Shown here piece after piece: positions 53,424-63,306 of a stretch of 64,000 nucleotides of DNA. A program made the position numbers and the translations under genes. The stretch is from NCBI RefSeq assembly GCF_000325705.1, contig NC_019904.1:5377501-5441500 (forward strand). Direction: 5' to 3'. The DNA is from Echinicola vietnamensis DSM 17526 (GTDB lineage: Bacteria; Bacteroidota; Bacteroidia; Cytophagales; Cyclobacteriaceae). Under the pieces are notes generated by a model. It was not told the origin of the DNA and made no database searches. It was given only the letters and a program-made list of their open reading frames with translations. Within the stretch, counting starts at the first letter, position 1. Every line of letters starts with the position of its first letter.

Positions 53424-54452
53424 TCAAGCCAACTTTTTCAGCCAATCTATCAGCTCCTTAAAATGGCGCTTCAGAAAATCAAACACGTCCGCAATGGCTT
53501 CATCCAAGGCATTTTCCAGTGGACTAAACTCCTCCCCATTGAAATATCGCGGCTTGGAGCCAGGGCCGTCGGGCGAACCGTGATGTTCATCAATTGACTT
53601 TCTCCACCGCTCAGCATGTGTTCGCCACTCCTGTTGGTTGACCAGCTCCGGGGCTTCGAACCAAACGTTCCAAGAAAGGATGTTCCCTGGCGCCAGCATA
53701 TTGCCCGATGCGATATTAAACGCCTTCATGACCAGCTCATTGAATTCGTCGACCTTGGGATCGTTTGTTTTGGTGATGTCACCAATTTCGACGTCAAGGT
53801 TTCCTACCACCCAGGCCATATCCTCATGACGGCTAAAATCTGGACTTTTGAACTTCTTCGACTCCCCTACACGCAGTGGAAAAATCGGTTGTTCGGGCTT
53901 CTGTGGGCAATGTGTCGTCACCTTGATGGCATTGGCCTTGTCCAATGGAAACGGATGATGGCTTTTTTCCAGTACTGCCCACAGCAGTTGGCCAAAGATC
54001 CCTTGTTTTGGGCTAAACCATATTTTGCCCTCCACAGTCATATCGGCTGCCAACGAAGGGCCTTTGGCCTGATCATCCGGCTGCTCATTGACCCATCCCC
54101 GCTGTCCCGTCACGGTCACTTCCACATTCAGGCAGATTTTATCAAAGATCCATACGCCCTGCTGAGGGCAGATGATGGAGTAAACCCTTCCGATATCGGT
54201 GTAACCCAACCTTGAAATATAGGGCGCAAACATCTGAAAGCAGCGACTTGACTCTCCTCCATCCGGTTGGGTCTTCCAACTGAATTCTGGCCATTTTACC
54301 GGCATCTGCCTTTGGAGCAGGTTGATATTGGCCAAATTGTCCAACATGGGCAAACTGCCCAATTGGGGATTGGGATATTTCCAATCAGGATGCCCGTCAA
54401 GGAAGCCTCCTTTCCAGCCCGGCACAGGGATTGAATTTTTTAAGGTATACAT
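53424..54452 (-). CDS. Unrecognised 342-residue protein
   Basis: I do not recognise the family. It has no clear signal peptide or membrane segment. It is rich in Trp and Pro and has charged, soluble character. Visible blocks are W-K-G-G-F-L-D-G-H-P-D-W-K-Y-P near the start, G-D-I-T-K-T-N-D-P-K-V-D-E-F-N-E in the middle, and a helical end L-D-E-A-I-A-D-V-F-D-F-L-K-R. It lies on the same strand as the PorP/SprF and adhesin genes, after a gap of about 140 bases, so it may belong to the surface-structure cluster. Confidence 0.6.
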   Translation of the reverse strand: MYTLKNSIPVPGWKGGFLDGHPDWKYPNPQLGSLPMLDNLANINLLQRQMPVKWPEFSWKTQPDGGESSRCFQMFAPYISRLGYTDIGRVYSIICPQQGVWIFDKICLNVEVTVTGQRGWVNEQPDDQAKGPSLAADMTVEGKIWFSPKQGIFGQLLWAVLEKSHHPFPLDKANAIKVTTHCPQKPEQPIFPLRVGESKKFKSPDFSRHEDMAWVVGNLDVEIGDITKTNDPKVDEFNELVMKAFNIASGNMLAPGNILSWNVWFEAPELVNQQEWRTHAERWRKSIDEHHGSPDGPGSKPRYFNGEEFSPLENALDEAIADVFDFLKRHFKELIDWLKKLA

Positions 54453-54589
54453 GGTGATGTGGTTTATGGGTTAAATTAAACTATAGAACTACCATTCAAG
54501 GCATTTCAAAAAACCTGCTCACGTAGACCGTACGACCACACCCTAAAACCAGTCCCTATTTGGTGTGGATCCGGCCTGTGTCAGGAGAT

Positions 54590-55546
54590 TTACCATATCA
54601 GCACTTCATCGGGCTGCCTTCGCTCATTTTTCCTGAACAGGTTAAACACCAGCATAAACTCTTGGGTGTTGCCGGGAAGCAAATAACTGCCATTGGTAGG
54701 AAACTCATACACATAGCCCATTTTAAACTTATCAAAGATCAACCCTGCCTGTAGGTTATTGGCATAATCAATGCGATGCCCTGCTCCGATCCAAAACCTG
54801 TCCATAAACAAGGCCTTGACATTGAACTCCACATTATCGGGCAAATCTTTCTGGGAGCGGAAAAAAAAGTTGGTACTGACGGCCAGATGATGGCCCAACG
54901 CTTCCCGGTATCCCGCCTGAACAATATAGTTGACAGGACGTCCTTCCATAAAATCATCTCCACTGGAAATCCTCCCTCCATTCACTTGATGCATGGCATA
55001 GGAAAGGTAATAATTGGAATGGGTCAGGGCCAACCCAAGGTTAAAATCGACGATCTGCATATCCGAGAACCCACCGATATAATGGCTGAGAACATCATCT
55101 GACTGCTGCTCTACGGTCATGGCCGTACCGTCCAGCCTTACATTGGTGTAGCTCACCCCTGCCCCTAACCTGAGGTTGTGCTTTTCCGTCAACCTCACCC
55201 GGCTGGCATAGGACACCACTAAACCGGTCTCGTTAAACGCCCCGTATTTATCAAATAGCAGGTTCAGCCCGATAGCATTTTTGCCCATCAGGGCGGGATC
55301 CGCATCCCCCTTCATCTCGGCAAAATCCAGTTCTCCGCTAAAAAACATGGTCTTGGGCGCTCCTTCAAATCCGCTCCACTGGTTACGGACAAAGCCCCGC
55401 AAGGTGCTGCCCTCATACCCTGTCAGGCCAGGATTGTAATAGCTCTGGAAAAAACTGAACTGGCTGATATACTTTCTGGACTGGCCCTTCACAGAGGTGG
55501 CACTTGCCAACATCAGCAACAGCATTGACATGACGATCTTGTTCAT
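54590..55546 (-). CDS. PorP/SprF family outer-membrane protein
   Basis: A 318-residue protein with a signal peptide ending near V-K-G-Q (residue about 22), then the family start Y-I-S-Q-F-S-F-F-Q-S-Y-Y-N-P-G-L-T-G. The rest is a beta-barrel pattern ending with F-M-L-V-F-N-L-F. In gliding bacteria, SprF-like proteins work with the type IX secretion system and are encoded next to proteins with type B C-terminal domains, whose export or surface attachment they support. It follows the giant adhesin directly. The frame is open to 55618, where ATG overlaps the adhesin stop (ATGA); the ATG at 55546 starts the signal peptide and is preferred. Confidence 0.85.
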   Translation of the reverse strand: MNKIVMSMLLLMLASATSVKGQSRKYISQFSFFQSYYNPGLTGYEGSTLRGFVRNQWSGFEGAPKTMFFSGELDFAEMKGDADPALMGKNAIGLNLLFDKYGAFNETGLVVSYASRVRLTEKHNLRLGAGVSYTNVRLDGTAMTVEQQSDDVLSHYIGGFSDMQIVDFNLGLALTHSNYYLSYAMHQVNGGRISSGDDFMEGRPVNYIVQAGYREALGHHLAVSTNFFFRSQKDLPDNVEFNVKALFMDRFWIGAGHRIDYANNLQAGLIFDKFKMGYVYEFPTNGSYLLPGNTQEFMLVFNLFRKNERRQPDEVLIW

Positions 55547-55614
55547 AATAATATTGGGGTAAGTGGCCAGCTCGAAACGACGCCCCTGCTGACCTGTCGG
55601 TTTTGTGAATCCTT

Positions 55615-58600
55615 TCATCTCCTCAATAAGTTTAATGTTCCTCTTCTCACTTCTCCGGTTTCACCCACTTCTATCACCCAGAAATAGGTTCCTGCCGCCA
55701 TCTCTTTTCCATTGAATTGCCCCTCCCAATGCTCATCCGGATCATCGGTAAAGAACACCCGGTTTCCGCTACGTTCGAAGACCATCACCCTTACATCAGT
55801 GTAAAACTGCAGCTCGGGAACACCCCAAGTATCATTGGCACCGTCTTGGTTCGGCGTAAAAGTGTTATAGATCGTCACCTCATCAAGTGGCACCCGCAGG
55901 CGATTGACGACAAAAAGCTTCTCCACCTTGTTGCCATCTGCATCGGTCACGGCCACAAGAACCTCGAAAGTCCTCCTGCCCGGCAATGCCTCCCCAGAAC
56001 TCCAGAAAAGGGCTGTCCCTGACAAACTGAAATAGGCATTGTCCTTGGCATTGCCCACCAAGTTCAGCGTATGCTGATCATCCACAGGATCGATTACCGA
56101 TAGACCACCTACGACAATTTGATCCGAACCAATGTCAGCGACAAAATTATCATGGTCCAATACAATGTCCTCAGGAGCGGGTTTGGCCTCAACGACCACC
56201 TGCTGGAAAGGCCCTTCAGCTGTACGGGTAACCCCTTCGGGTAAGTTCAGCTCTCCTGTCACGGTATAGCTTCCCCGGCTCCTCACGTTTATGGAAGAGC
56301 GGTCCCATTCAACGGCCAAGTTGATCATTTCATCATGGCGTGTCCGAACCAGCACTTCCGTCGGAAGAGGGATTTGGTCTGATGCCGTTCCCCAAGCGAC
56401 CGCTACGGCAGGTTGTTCATAAAAGGCCACCACCTCGATGGCTTTAATGGTCAACAATGCGCTCGTGAATTGTATTTGGTAATTCCTTCCTGCCGATAGA
56501 CTTCCCTTGTTGATCGCATATGCCCCCACACCTTCTCCAGGTGCGCGCTCCAATTGTCCTTCAAAAATTTCATGCCCGTCCCCGTTTACGAGTCCAGCCA
56601 CCTGATAGGTGAACCTAGGATCACTGGCCCCAAAAATCCGGACATGGTCATTCGCTGTCACCGTCAAAACTGCAGGGATAATGGCAAAAGTACCCGCAGT
56701 GTAAGTGATCGTGTAATTCATCGAGGTATAACCCGAAGCCGTGATCGTGTAATCGCCCACATCCTCACCCGTGGCGCGCGTAACCTTCAAGCTGCCGCCA
56801 AGGGCAGTTTCATCGTCACCGTTCACAAAGCCCGCATAGGTAACCGTCATGGCCGGATCAACGCTGCCGTAGACTTTGGAATGATCTGCTACCGTCACCG
56901 TCATAGCGGCAGGCGTGATTTCAAAAGTACCTGAAGCATAGTTGATTGTATAATTCGTAGAAGTATAGCCGGAAGCAGTGATCGCATAATCCCCCACATC
57001 CTCGCCAGCAGCCCGAGAAACCGTCAAGCTGCCGCCAAGGGCCATTGCATCGTCCCCGTTTACAAAGCCTGCATAGGTAACCGTCAAAGCCGGATCCATG
57101 CTGCCATAGACTTTGGACTGACCTTCCGCTGTCACCGTGAGGGCGGCAGGCGTGATTTCAAAAGTGCCCGATGCATAGTTGATCGTATAATTCGACGAGG
57201 TATAACCCGAAGCCGTGATCGTGTAATCGCCCACATCCTCACCCGTGGCACGCGAAACCGTCAAGCTGCCGCCAAGGGCCGTTTCATCATCACCGTTCAC
57301 AAAGCCCGCATAGGAAACCGTCATGGCCGGGTCTGCGCTGCCGTAGACTTTCGACTGATCTGCTGCCATCACCGTCAGGGCAGCAGGCGTGATTTCAAAA
57401 GTACCTGCGGCGTAAGTGATCGTGTAATTCGTAGAAGTATAGCCGGAAGCAGTGATCGCATAATCCCCCACATCCTCGCCAGCAGCCCGAGAAACCGTCA
57501 AGCTGCCGCCAAGGGCCATTGCATCGTCCCCGTTTACAAAGCCTGCATAGGTAACCGTCAAAGCCGGATCCGCGCTGCCGTAGACTTTCGCTTGATCTGC
57601 TGCCGTCACCGTGAGGGCGGCAGGCGTGATTTCAAAAGTGCCCGATGCATAGTTGATCGTATAATTCGTAGAGATATGGCCGGAAGCTGTGATCGCGTAA
57701 TCGCCCACATCCTCACCCGTGGCGCGCGAAACCGTCAAGCTGCCGCCAAGGGCCGTTTCATCATCGCCGTTCACAAAGCCCGCATAGGAAACCGTCATGG
57801 CCGGGTCTGCGCTGCCGTAGACTTTCGACTGATCTGCTGCCATCACCGTCAGGGCAGCAGGCGTGATTTCAAAAGTGCCCGATGCATAGTTGATCGTATA
57901 ATTCGACGAGGTATAACCCGAAGCCGTGATCGTGTAATCGCCCACATCCTCACCCGTGGCACGCGAAACCGTCAAGCTGCCGCCAAGGGCCGTTTCATCG
58001 TCACCGTTCACAAAGCCCGCATAAGTAACCGTCAAAGCCGGATCCATGCTGCCGTAGACTTTCGCTTGATCTGCTGCCGTCACCGTCAGGGCAGCAGGTG
58101 TGATTTCAAAAGTGCCTGCGGCGTAAGTGACCGTGTAGTTTGGCGAGGTATAACCCGAAGCCGTGATCGTGTAATCTCCCACATCCTCACCCGTGGCACG
58201 CGAAAGCGTCAAGCTGCCGCCAAGGGCCGTTTCATCGTCACCGTTCACAAAGCCCGCATAGGTAACCGTCATGGCCGGATCCATGCTGCCGTAGACTTTG
58301 GACTGATCTGCTGCCGTCACCGTCAGGGCAGCTGGCGTGATTTCAAAAGTACCTGAAGCATAGTTAATTGTATAGTTCGTGGAAGTATGGCCCGAAGCCG
58401 TGATCGCATAATCCCCCACATCCTCGCCCGTGGCGCGCGAAACCGTCAAGCTGCCGCCAAGGGCCGTTTCATCATCACCGTTCATAAAGCCTGCATAGGA
58501 AACCGTCAAAGCCGGATCGGCGCTGCCGTAAATTTTGGACTGATCTGCTGCTGTCACCGTCAGGGCAGCAGGTGTGATTTCAAAAGTGCCCGCAGTGTAA

Positions 58601-61600
58601 GTGATCGTATAGTTTGGAGAGGTATAGCCCGAAGCCGTGATCGCATAACCGCCCACATCCTCGCCTGTGGCGCGCGTAACCTTCAAGCTGCCGCCGAGGG
58701 CCGTTTCATCATCACCGTTCACAAAGCCTGCATAGGTAACCGGCAAAGCCGGATCCATACTGCCATAAACTTTGGACTGATCTTCCGCCGTCACCTTCAG
58801 GGCAGCAGGCGTGATTTCAAAAGTGCCCGATGCATAGTTGATTGTATAATTCGTAGAAGTATGGCCGGAAGCAGTGATCGCATAATCCCCCACATCCTCA
58901 CCAGCAGCCCGCGAAACCGTCAAGCTGCCGCCAAGGGCCGTTTCATCATCACCGTTCACAAAGCCCGCATAGGTAACCGTCAGGGCCGGATCTGCGCTGC
59001 CGTAGACTTTGGACTGCTCTTCCGCTGTCACCGTCAATGCGGCAGGCGTGATTTCAAAAGTGCCTGCGGTGTAAGTGACCGTGTAGTTTGGCGAGGTATA
59101 ACCAGCTGCTGTGATGGCGTAAGTACCGACATCCTCGCCCGTGGTGCGCGAAACCGTCAAAGTGCCGCCCAAAGCCGTTTCATCGTCGCCGTTCACAAAG
59201 CCTGCATAGGTAACTGTCAGGGCCGGGTCCACGCTGCCGTAGACTTTAGACTGCTCTGCTGCCGTCACCGTCAATGCGGCAGGTGTGATTTCAAAAGTGC
59301 CCGCGGTGTAAGTGATCGTATAGTTTGGAGAGGTATAGCCCGAAGCCGTGATCGCATAATCGCCCACATCCTCGCCCATGGCACGCGAAACCTTCAAGCT
59401 GCCGCCAAGGGCCGTTTCATCGTCACCGTTCACAAAGCCCGCATAGGTAACTGTCAGGGCCGGGTCCACGCCGCCGTAAACTTTGGACTGATCTTCCGCC
59501 GTCACCGTGAGGGTTGCGGTATTTATCGTTAAATTTCGGACTACTGGAGTAGCTGCATTCGTTGTTTGATCACCACTTTGTGAAGCGGTAATTTGTGTTG
59601 TCCCCGCATTTAGGATAGTGGCCTGGTTTCCATTGATGCTGACCATCGATGGATCATCGGCCACGTAGGTCACCTCAAGGCCTTGATCGGTCTGTGCATC
59701 TCCCAAAGTAAACGTCGCATCACCATATGCTTTTGGAGTAATCCCCCCAAAAGTAATGGACTGATCCGCTTTCACAGGGCCTTCCAACGTACTTTCAACC
59801 GTCGTACCAGCATCTTGGCCATCACCAGGTGTCACCTCAACACTAAGGAATTTTCCACGATCTCCCGCTTGTAAAGAGTATTGTTTATTGTTTGCAGTCG
59901 GAATGGCAGATTTGCCGGTTCCCGTGTTGTCGTCAGCTCGATACCATTGGTACACCGTGCCATTTTCGGCATCTCCATCTGCATCATTGAAGGTATAATC
60001 CGCTGATAAGGTTTCTCCCACCGTCATTACACCTTTAATGGAAAGCCCACTGACTGTAGGTGCTTCATTGGTCTCTTTGGTGCTGGTATCGCTCACAGAG
60101 GCCCCTTGGTTACCGAACGAATCTGTCAGGGTCATTGACAGGGTGACGATCCCGTCACCAAGGACAGAGACATTTATTCCCGTTACCTGACTGCTGGAGG
60201 AAGAAACAGTACCCGTACCGCTGACAGGAGTTCCTCCACCTGAACTGGAGAGTTCATAATCATACGTCGTCCCCACCTCTGCTCCGGAAAAAGTAAAACT
60301 GACCGCTGATTGGTTTGCCCTATTAATTATGGGTTGGTCTAATGTCACACTATAGCCCGAGGGAGCTGACGTGTCTTTCGTATTGGTGTCCGTAACGACT
60401 GATCCTGTATTCCCAAAACCGTCCGTCAAGGTCACCGACAGGGTAACGGTACCGTCTCCCAAACCGCTAAGGTCGATCCCCGTGATTTGGTCTGTGGCCG
60501 TGGCAACGGTTCCTGATCCGGTCACATTTGTTCCTCCTCCGCTACTGGTGAAGGTATAAGCATAGTCAGCGCCCACCTCTGCACCGGCAAAGGTAAAGCT
60601 GGCTGCCGACTGATTGGCAGCATTGATATTGGCTTGGTCAAATGTCACACTATAGCTCGAGGGAGCTGATGTGTCTTTCGTATTGGTGTCCGTAACGACT
60701 GATCCTGTATTCCCAAAACCGTCCGTCAAGGTCACCGACAGGGTAACGGTACCGTCTCCCAAACCGCTAAGGTCGATCCCCGTGATTTGATCAGTGGCCG
60801 TGGCGACGGTTCCCGATCCGGTTACATTTGTTCCTCCCCCGCTACTGGTGAAGGTATAAGCATAGTCAGCGCCCACCTCGGCACCGGCAAAGGTGAAGCT
60901 GGCTGCCGACTGATTGGCAGCATTGATATTGGCTTGGTCCATGCTTGCACTATAGCCCGAGGGAGCTGACGTATCTTTCGTATTGGTGTCCGTAACGACT
61001 GATCCTGTATTCCCAAAACCGTCCGTCAAGGTCACCGACAGGGTAACGGTACCGTCTCCCAAACCGCTAAGGTCGATCCCCGTGATTTGATCAGTGGCCG
61101 TGGCAACGCTTCCTGATCCGGTCACATTTGTTCCTCCCCCGCTACTGGTGAAGGTATAAGCATAGTCAGCACCCACCTCTGCACCCGCAAAGGTAAAGCT
61201 GGCTGCCGTCTGATTGGCAGCATTGATATTGGCTTGGTCCATGCTTGCACTATAGCCCGAGGGAGCTGACGTGTCTTTCGTATTGGTGTCCGTAACGACT
61301 GATCCTGTATTCCCAAAACCGTCCGTCAAGGTCACCGACAGGGTAACGGTACCGTCTCCCAAACCGCTAAGATCGATCCCCGTGATTTGATCAGTGGCCG
61401 TGGCAACGCTTCCTGATCCGGTCACATTTGTTCCTCCCCCGCTACTGGTGAAGGTATAAGCATAGTCAGCACCCACCTCTGCACCCGCAAAGGTAAAGCT
61501 GGCTGCCGTCTGATTGGCAGCATTGATATTGGCTTGGTCAAATGTCACGCTATAGCCTGTCGGTGCGACCATATTGGCATCCTTGATCGTAAGGGTTACC

Positions 61601-63153
61601 TGCTGGGTACCACTCTCCACTGCATTGGTGGGTGTCTCCATATCGATAACGACCGTTTCATCCCCCTCTTCCACACCATCATGAAGGGAAGTCACCCGAA
61701 CACTGTCCATCAACTCTCCTGGAGAGAGGGTTATCGTACTACCCGTGACAGCGTAATCCGTTCCTCCGCCTGTGGCGGTACCTGAGAAGCTCAATGGTAC
61801 CGTCACCGTTACACCAGCGACATGGTCCAATTTTCCCCTCACATAAGCCTGTCCTCCTGCTTCATTGGTAATGGGATTCCAATAATCCAGCACTTCCAAG
61901 GTCGCATTGGGTGGAGGATCATCGTCCAATATCGTATAAGTCACCTGCTGGGTACCACTCTCCAATCCGCCAGTGACCGTATTGATATCGATGATGATCG
62001 TTTCATTCATCTCGTACAGGGCATCAGGGATATTGTTTAAGGTCACGCTACCCGTGGTGCTTCCGGCAGGAACCGTGATCGTTGTATTGCTCAGGCTATA
62101 ATCTACCGAATTCGTCGCGGTCCCTCCAGTAGAAAGCCCTACGGTGGTGTTCATCCCATAACTATTGGATAGCGTCGCGGTTACGGTGGTCGCTGTGGCC
62201 AGGCTTTCATATTTGGAAGTGGGGCTTACACTGAGTGTCACCGTGGGCACCGGGGTTACGTTCAAAGTAGCGGTATAGTTTCCCGAGCTATTATCCGTGC
62301 CGTCATTTACTTCAAACTGAAAGGAAGTGTTGGTGCTACCGGCTTGGATATACTGCAAGTTTCCGGCATCCAAGCTGGCCTTGCTGATCTGCTGCCCCCC
62401 TACGACAGCTTCTCCCCCATCAAAGGTGTCGTCATTGTCCCCATCCAAAAAGAGGGTGCCGGTCCCCGCTACCGATTCGATCAGCACATGGTTCAAGGGG
62501 GTTCCATCAGCGTCCGAATAACCAAAATCCGAAGCAGCAAAAGTATAGACCAAATTTTCGTAAGGCCCATTCGATGCCGTGAAACTGGAAGCCGTTGGAG
62601 CAGTATTTGCGGTGGGAATACTATAAACAATATCATCCAAATCGACAGTAATATTCCCTCCGGAAATGGTAAAGCTTGTAATGTTGCTAAAGCCGGATTC
62701 AGAGGAAAAATCATAATTTTGCTCAACAGAATAGACTCCATTGGATGGAAAACTCTTGCTCCCCCCTTCGTTTGTTGAAAAAGTGATATTTGCATCTGCA
62801 ATAATATCAAAGGATAAAGATTGGAGACTAAAAACCTGCCCAGATCCTAGACTTATGACAATACTGTTAATATTAAAACTACCTCCTTTGTCAAATTGAA
62901 GGGCATAATCTGCTGCTCCATCTTCAGACAATGAAAATGTTGAATTTGAAGTGGCATTTGTATAATTCGAACTTAATCCATTGATCTGATACCTGATACC
63001 ATCGTTTGTAAAGTCCTTGCTGGTCACGTTAAATGCAGGATCGTCATCAAAGTTTTCCATAAACGTCTGCCCGTATAACTGATAGGAGCACATCAATCCG
63101 ACGACAAAAAGCAACAGTGCTTTGAAGTATGTCAGTAGGTAAATATTCTTCAT
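55615..63153 (-). CDS. Giant repeat adhesin with type B T9SS sorting domain
   Basis: A 2512-residue secreted protein. In order: signal peptide (1-27, M-K-N-I-Y-L-L-T-Y-F-K), a beta-rich N-terminal domain (to about 190), a cadherin-like repeat (about 190-310), two Calx-beta domains (about 310-530), five 100-residue Ig-like repeats (about 530-1030, four almost identical), a linker, twelve near-identical 79-residue MBG-type repeats plus a degenerate thirteenth (about 1213-2238), and a C-terminal gliding-motility-associated domain (N-T-F-T-P-N-Q-D-G-A-N-D near residue 2428, ending N-L-L-R-R). That last domain routes the protein through the type IX system. The frame is open to 63213; the ATG at 63153 starts the signal. 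Confidence 0.85.
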   Translation of the reverse strand: MKNIYLLTYFKALLLFVVGLMCSYQLYGQTFMENFDDDPAFNVTSKDFTNDGIRYQINGLSSNYTNATSNSTFSLSEDGAADYALQFDKGGSFNINSIVISLGSGQVFSLQSLSFDIIADANITFSTNEGGSKSFPSNGVYSVEQNYDFSSESGFSNITSFTISGGNITVDLDDIVYSIPTANTAPTASSFTASNGPYENLVYTFAASDFGYSDADGTPLNHVLIESVAGTGTLFLDGDNDDTFDGGEAVVGGQQISKASLDAGNLQYIQAGSTNTSFQFEVNDGTDNSSGNYTATLNVTPVPTVTLSVSPTSKYESLATATTVTATLSNSYGMNTTVGLSTGGTATNSVDYSLSNTTITVPAGSTTGSVTLNNIPDALYEMNETIIIDINTVTGGLESGTQQVTYTILDDDPPPNATLEVLDYWNPITNEAGGQAYVRGKLDHVAGVTVTVPLSFSGTATGGGTDYAVTGSTITLSPGELMDSVRVTSLHDGVEEGDETVVIDMETPTNAVESGTQQVTLTIKDANMVAPTGYSVTFDQANINAANQTAASFTFAGAEVGADYAYTFTSSGGGTNVTGSGSVATATDQITGIDLSGLGDGTVTLSVTLTDGFGNTGSVVTDTNTKDTSAPSGYSASMDQANINAANQTAASFTFAGAEVGADYAYTFTSSGGGTNVTGSGSVATATDQITGIDLSGLGDGTVTLSVTLTDGFGNTGSVVTDTNTKDTSAPSGYSASMDQANINAANQSAASFTFAGAEVGADYAYTFTSSGGGTNVTGSGTVATATDQITGIDLSGLGDGTVTLSVTLTDGFGNTGSVVTDTNTKDTSAPSSYSVTFDQANINAANQSAASFTFAGAEVGADYAYTFTSSGGGTNVTGSGTVATATDQITGIDLSGLGDGTVTLSVTLTDGFGNTGSVVTDTNTKDTSAPSGYSVTLDQPIINRANQSAVSFTFSGAEVGTTYDYELSSSGGGTPVSGTGTVSSSSSQVTGINVSVLGDGIVTLSMTLTDSFGNQGASVSDTSTKETNEAPTVSGLSIKGVMTVGETLSADYTFNDADGDAENGTVYQWYRADDNTGTGKSAIPTANNKQYSLQAGDRGKFLSVEVTPGDGQDAGTTVESTLEGPVKADQSITFGGITPKAYGDATFTLGDAQTDQGLEVTYVADDPSMVSINGNQATILNAGTTQITASQSGDQTTNAATPVVRNLTINTATLTVTAEDQSKVYGGVDPALTVTYAGFVNGDDETALGGSLKVSRAMGEDVGDYAITASGYTSPNYTITYTAGTFEITPAALTVTAAEQSKVYGSVDPALTVTYAGFVNGDDETALGGTLTVSRTTGEDVGTYAITAAGYTSPNYTVTYTAGTFEITPAALTVTAEEQSKVYGSADPALTVTYAGFVNGDDETALGGSLTVSRAAGEDVGDYAITASGHTSTNYTINYASGTFEITPAALKVTAEDQSKVYGSMDPALPVTYAGFVNGDDETALGGSLKVTRATGEDVGGYAITASGYTSPNYTITYTAGTFEITPAALTVTAADQSKIYGSADPALTVSYAGFMNGDDETALGGSLTVSRATGEDVGDYAITASGHTSTNYTINYASGTFEITPAALTVTAADQSKVYGSMDPAMTVTYAGFVNGDDETALGGSLTLSRATGEDVGDYTITASGYTSPNYTVTYAAGTFEITPAALTVTAADQAKVYGSMDPALTVTYAGFVNGDDETALGGSLTVSRATGEDVGDYTITASGYTSSNYTINYASGTFEITPAALTVMAADQSKVYGSADPAMTVSYAGFVNGDDETALGGSLTVSRATGEDVGDYAITASGHISTNYTINYASGTFEITPAALTVTAADQAKVYGSADPALTVTYAGFVNGDDAMALGGSLTVSRAAGEDVGDYAITASGYTSTNYTITYAAGTFEITPAALTVMAADQSKVYGSADPAMTVSYAGFVNGDDETALGGSLTVSRATGEDVGDYTITASGYTSSNYTINYASGTFEITPAALTVTAEGQSKVYGSMDPALTVTYAGFVNGDDAMALGGSLTVSRAAGEDVGDYAITASGYTSTNYTINYASGTFEITPAAMTVTVADHSKVYGSVDPAMTVTYAGFVNGDDETALGGSLKVTRATGEDVGDYTITASGYTSMNYTITYTAGTFAIIPAVLTVTANDHVRIFGASDPRFTYQVAGLVNGDGHEIFEGQLERAPGEGVGAYAINKGSLSAGRNYQIQFTSALLTIKAIEVVAFYEQPAVAVAWGTASDQIPLPTEVLVRTRHDEMINLAVEWDRSSINVRSRGSYTVTGELNLPEGVTRTAEGPFQQVVVEAKPAPEDIVLDHDNFVADIGSDQIVVGGLSVIDPVDDQHTLNLVGNAKDNAYFSLSGTALFWSSGEALPGRRTFEVLVAVTDADGNKVEKLFVVNRLRVPLDEVTIYNTFTPNQDGANDTWGVPELQFYTDVRVMVFERSGNRVFFTDDPDEHWEGQFNGKEMAAGTYFWVIEVGETGEVRRGTLNLLRR
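56672..59516. repeat. Twelve tandem 237-bp repeats in the adhesin gene
   Basis: The DNA repeats with a period of 237 bases (79 codons): identical blocks lie 474 bases (two periods) apart at 57361 and 57835. Protein consensus begins A-L-T-V-T-A-x-D-Q-S-K-V-Y-G and ends T-F-E-I-T-P-A. Copies differ at a few sites only (S-A-D-P / S-M-D-P, T-Y / S-Y), and the variants are shuffled between copies. A thirteenth, diverged copy follows to about 56440. Confidence 0.9.
60361..61560. repeat. Four tandem 300-bp repeats in the adhesin gene
   Basis: Four copies with exactly 300-base spacing (marker GTATTGGTGTCCGTAACGAC at 60380, 60680, 60980 and 61280) encode a 100-residue Ig-like unit containing F-T-F-A-G-A-E-V-G-A-D-Y-A-Y-T-F-T-S-S. 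A fifth, diverged copy lies at 60061-60360. Differences between copies are very few. Confidence 0.9.
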
Positions 63154-63262
63154 AATTTCTTTTGTTTCAGGGGCATTGTAAAGGGGAGGTAGATCAAATG
63201 GAGGCCTCATCACAGGAGCAAGCCCTGTCGGTATTTGAGCGGCATCCTCACAAACGGCTAAG

Positions 63263-63282
63263 GGCAGGGGAATCCCCCTGCC
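63263..63282 (-). terminator. GC-rich hairpin between collar gene and adhesin gene
   Basis: GGCAGGGG at 63263-63270 and CCCCTGCC at 63275-63282 form a perfect 8-base-pair stem with a 4-base loop. It lies just after the stop of the tail-collar gene on the minus strand. The T-tail is weak, so it may act as a processing or attenuating hairpin. Confidence 0.4.
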
Positions 63283-63306
63283 TCATCATCTTACATTGCG
63301 CTTCCA

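Noticed and set aside
57592..59532. Two long plus-strand open frames (about 254 and 381 residues) opposite the adhesin repeats
   Set aside because: They are antisense to the 237-base repeats and simply repeat a basic, Arg/His/Cys-rich pattern; the minus frame has the signal peptide, domains and sorting signal.
60361..61560. Regular 300-base spacing resembling a repeat array such as CRISPR
   Set aside because: The whole unit repeats with no variable spacers and lies in frame in a protein-coding gene.
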